From Prochilodus magdalenae (Eukaryota; Chordata; Actinopteri; Characiformes; Prochilodontidae): DNA of 64,000 bases. A model generated the notes under the pieces. The model worked only from the letters and a program-made list of their open reading frames with translations, ran no database searches and had not been told where the DNA came from. A program made the translations under genes and the position numbers. Below, in pieces: positions 60,408 through 64,000 of this stretch. Each line of letters begins with the position of its first letter. Position 1 is the stretch's first letter. The DNA lies in the NCBI GenBank assembly GCA_024036415.1, contig JAMWET010003872.1:1-64000 (forward strand), written 5' to 3'.

Positions 60408-63400
60408 ATGGCTGCCAGAAATCCTTTTTCAGAGGAAGACTTTTCATGTCCTGTGTGCTGCGACATCTTTAGGGACCCTGTTGTTCTGTCGTGTAGCCAC
60501 AGTGTGTGTCAATCCTGTCTGCAGAAGTTCTGGGAAACTAAGGGAGCTCGGGAATGCCCACTTTGTAGAAGAAGATCCTTTAAACGTCCTCCACGAAATC
60601 TTGCTCTGAAGAACCTGTGTGAGTCTTTTCTAGAGAGCAGGAGTCAGAGATCTTCAGCAGGGTCTGAGGTGCTCTGCAGTCTGCACCATGAGAAACTCAA
60701 ACTCTTCTGTCTGGATGATCAGCAGCCTGTGTGTGTGGTGTGTCAGACCTCAAAGATCCACAACAATCATGAATTCTGTCCAATAGATGAAGCTGTGACC
60801 AACTTTAAGGTAGGAAACTTGTTCTAGAATTTTTTTTTTTTTTCAAATGTAGCACAAAACAAATTCTTGTTATTCTGGTTAGGCTAGATGGAGCCTTTGG
60901 GTCTATTTAGTTATATTTACTTATCTGTGACAGGTACAAGCTTTTTTGTTCTACAAGCTACAGCTGCTGGTTTTACCCTGACAGCGATCAATTCTCCCAA
61001 CACAATCACACCTACAATACCCCACTTCCCAACACAAAATCTTTATCTTTGTGTGTAGGTGTCTGTATGGCTACATCTCCAGAGTCTCTGCATGCCAGCC
61101 TGTTGAAAGTCACTAGGCTATAAACACAAACACTGATAGTAGATCTGATCTACATGCAGTCCAGCAACATGGATCTGTTCTGTCCTGTTGAGCTTTGTGA
61201 AAACTCACTCTGAATTATATAATAAAGCCTGTTATTCTGTTTAGAGCAGTTAGACTGTCTGAAACATTCAGCACATTTACACGATTACAATCAAACACTC
61301 TGTAACCTCTAACTGTCTAATTCCAGCATAAGCTCAGAACTGCTCTGAAGCCTCTACAGAAGAACCTGAAAGACTTAGAGGAAGCTAAACAAGACTATGA
61401 GCGAACAGCAGCCCACATTAAGGTGAGACATCTTGAACTGTGGAGCATGTTGTTCAGGTCATGTTTCTGATGAGGGTCCACTTATCCTGTAGGTGGTAAA
61501 TGCTTGTAGAACATCTGTAAGAGTTTGGGTTTCCTAATGGTCTCTCATTCCAGACGCAGGCCCAGCACACAGAGAGGCAGATACAGGAGGAGTTTGAGAA
61601 GCTTCACCAGTTCCTAAGAGATGAAGAAGCAGCAAGGATAGCTGCAGTGAAGGAGGAGGAGGAGCAGAAGAGTCGGATGATGAGGAGGAAGATTGAGGAG
61701 CTGAATGTAGACATATCATCTCTATCAGACACAATCAGAAACATAGAGAAGGAGATGGGAGCTGAGGATGTTCTGTTCTTACAGGTAAGAATCACATGTA
61801 TCTCTCTCTCTGCCACTCACTCGCACACACAAACAAAAATGTTTTAGACTGAATGAAAAAGATCCCAGTCAAGACTTTCACACCAGCTTCACATATGATT
61901 TTAACCCTCAAAATCACTAAAATGTCTTTTGTCTTTGTTCCCACTCAGAACTTGTCCTCTACAATGAAACAGTAAGTTTGTCTCATTTTATTCATTACAT
62001 TATTTCAGAATTCAGTATAGAGTATGTAAGAGCTGAATGAAAACATTGTAGTGGTAGTGGATTCACTAAAGGACATTCAGCCTCAGTAACCTGTTTAAAT
62101 GAAACAACCTACAAGATTTTGAAATTGTTATACATTCTCAGAGTTGAGTTCACACGAAAGGATCCAGAGAAGACATCAGGAGCTCTGATCAGTGTTGGGA
62201 AACACCTTTCCAACCTGAAGTTCAGAGTGTGGGAGAAGATGCAGGAGGTTCTCCAGTACAGTAAGTTCTGTGTCTGTCACATGGGGACAGGATGAGAAGG
62301 CAGGATGCAAGCACAAGTATTTAATAAAGAACAAATGCGATGAAACAAAACCAAAGAAAAAACTAGCAAACTGAGAAACAACTTGGAACAGGGATACAAA
62401 GGCTACAGACATTAGTGTCAGGGAGTATAAGTGAACAAGGACTAAGAAGGAACACCTGGGAAGGGGCGGTGCTACAAACTAAGGACAGGTGAGGGACCTG
62501 ATGAGGGCGGAGACAGGAGGAGCAAAAAAACAAAACAAACTGAAGCACATGGAACAGGACAACGAAAGGCACATGGAAGTGACAAGAAACAGAAAAACAG
62601 AGAAAACAGACACACGAGGGCAAGACAAGACAGGACATGACAGTTTCTCTTTAAAGCTCTATCAGATATTATCTAGTTCTGGAGAACTGAAGATCTAACC
62701 ATCATTAAAACACCAGAATGTTTAGAGGGTTAGAGTCAGACATCTTCATCTAGTCCTGAAGGCTGATTACCGTCTGGTCGTCCTGACTGCAGTCCAGTCT
62801 TAATCACAGAGGAGTCTGTATGTGAATCAGATTACATCATTTAATATCACACAAAGGCAATAAATACTACAATATTAGATCATTCTGATTGTGATCTACA
62901 CCTGATTACTCTACACTGGAAGATATATATAGGAATATGAGTATAAGTAATAGAGAGATTAAGACCAACACTAGACTTAATATGACTCCTAATGTATAGT
63001 AAAAGAAGAAACTGCAAAGACTACATGAACACACCAACATGATATTACATTGTGTTCTCTCTCCTCAGCTCCTGTTACTCTGGACCCCAACACTGCATAT
63101 CCAGACCTCCACCTGTCTGATGATCTCACTACGGTAGAATACAGAAAACAGAGATTACCACTTCCTGATAATCCAGAGAGATTTGATGAGTATGCATGTG
63201 TTCTGGGTTGTGAGGGGTTTAACTCAGGGACTCACGGCTGGGACGTCCAGGTTGGAGACAGTGATAACTGGTGTCTGGGTGTGATAACAGAGTCTGTAAC
63301 GAGAAAAGGAGAATCTTTCTGGGGTTCAGTGTGGAGTCTGGAAAATGATAATCAGTACTGGATACGCTGCCCAGGACAGTCAGATCTCTCTCTCACTCCT

Positions 63401-63604
63401 GAAAAGAAGCTGCAGAGGGTCAGAGTTCAGCTGGACTGGGACAGAGGGGAAGTGACCTTCACTGATCCTCTAACTAACACGCACCTGCACACCATAACAC
63501 ACTCTTTCACTGAGAGAGTTCTACCGTTCTTCTGTAATCTATCTGATGATCCTCTGAGGAATTTACCAGTGAAGACGTCAGTAACAGTGGAGCAGCACAG
63601 TTAA
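60408..63604 (+). CDS. TRIM unit H: TRIM35/A33-like E3 ubiquitin ligase
   Basis: Six exons: 60408-60809, 61327-61422, 61554-61784, 61949-61971, 62142-62260 and 63069-63604, giving 468 codons plus stop. RING is complete ([17 protein letters not shown], and CPLC as the last pair) and so is B-box 2 (CSLH, CVVC, HNNH). Exon 1 is one codon shorter than usual ([11 protein letters not shown]). The SPRY exon is closest to unit F. The usual THCWDV reads THGWDV, and the preceding GSEGF reads GCEGF, so one cysteine has been lost and another gained nearby. Intron 5 carries a solo LTR. AATAAA occurs at 63726, 122 bases after the stop. Confidence 0.88.
62275..62642 (-). mobile_element. Solo LTR in unit H intron 5
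   Basis: Runs from TGTCAC to TGACA, with near-matching 5-bp flanks (gtgtc and gtttc). It is the same family as the LTR in unit E intron 1: shared ggacaggatgag start, aagcacatggaacaggacaa, and ggcaagacaagacagga end. On the minus strand it has a ttatactccctga TATA region and TTTATTAAATAC near its end. Confidence 0.75.
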
Positions 63605-63869
63605 AGTTAACACTGCTTAGAATGAACATTTATACAGGTAGTGAGTCTATGAGTTATGATCATAAGAATGTCATTATGTGTTCATGTTAAATAATGTATG
63701 TACCATTACATCCTAACTGTGTGAAAATAAAATGCTGGTTTAGAGTGTCATAGAGTGACTCCTGTTATCAACATTAGAGTTGTGTCTAGGGTGGAGCTTA
63801 GGCTAGCTCTCCTTGCCTTAGCTAGGCAGCGTATATTAACAGTTAAGTACCGGAGCTTAAAGATGTGGG

Positions 63870-64000
63870 TATTAATTGTGAAAAGCCTTGAAGGGTAAGA
63901 ATTGTCGATGCCTTGAAGGATATTAATTGTGGACGTCTTGAAGGATGAGAATTGTGGACACTTTAAAGGATATTAATTGTGGATTTCTTGACGCCTGGAA
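63870..64000 (+). repeat. 25-bp tandem repeat running off the right edge
   Basis: About five units of the form aattgtggacgtcttgaagg plus a 5-6 base end that alternates between atatt and atgag/gtaag, which suggests a 50-bp double unit. The array continues beyond the window. Confidence 0.7.

Overview
The window is eukaryotic and looks like nuclear DNA of a ray-finned fish. It has GT-AG introns, AT-rich intergenic DNA, long AT, TG, TC and ATCT microsatellites, and repeats typical of teleosts: L2, Rex1-like and Tx1-like LINE relics, tRNA-headed SINEs sharing an L2-type tail, Tc1-like transposase relics, a piggyBac-type MITE and solo LTRs. The repeat mix hints at an otophysan fish, but the species cannot be named from the sequence.

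The main content is a cluster of class IV TRIM genes (RING, B-box, coiled coil, PRY-SPRY) of the teleost TRIM35 / zinc-binding-protein-A33-like type. I count nine units. Unit 0 lies on the minus strand at the left edge and only its first exon is inside. Units A, B, C, D, E, F, G and H all lie on the plus strand, starting at 3.4, 9.4, 17.0, 20.5, 28.7, 49.1, 55.1 and 60.4 kb. A, B, D, F, G and H have complete six-exon open frames (445-478 aa) with near-constant exon sizes: about 405, 96, 231, 23, 119 and 540 bp. A has lost its B-box in frame. C and E are pseudogenes.

Layout: 0-3.4 kb, divergent units 0 and A with a truncated L2 LINE between them. 3.4-14.1 kb, A and B. 14.1-20.2 kb, intergenic DNA with a piggyBac MITE and chimeric pseudogene C. 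20.5-33.7 kb, D and E; the second half of D plus E is a tandem duplicate of the second half of A plus B. 33.7-42.4 kb, repeat-rich, no gene recognised. 42.5-45.0 kb, a five-exon gene for a two-domain Ly6/uPAR GPI-anchored protein. 45.9-47.7 kb, a T-rich 42-bp minisatellite in two large copies. 49.1-63.6 kb, F, G and H. A 25-bp tandem repeat runs off the right edge.

The TRIM genes are expected to encode cytoplasmic E3 ubiquitin ligases whose PRY-SPRY domain recognises a ligand. Exons 2-3 and the intron between them are almost uniform across paralogues, whereas one SPRY loop differs in length and sequence. Interferon-response-like motifs lie upstream of units 0 and B, with weaker matches near A and H, consistent with an innate immune cluster under birth-and-death evolution. 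No RNA gene or CRISPR array was found.
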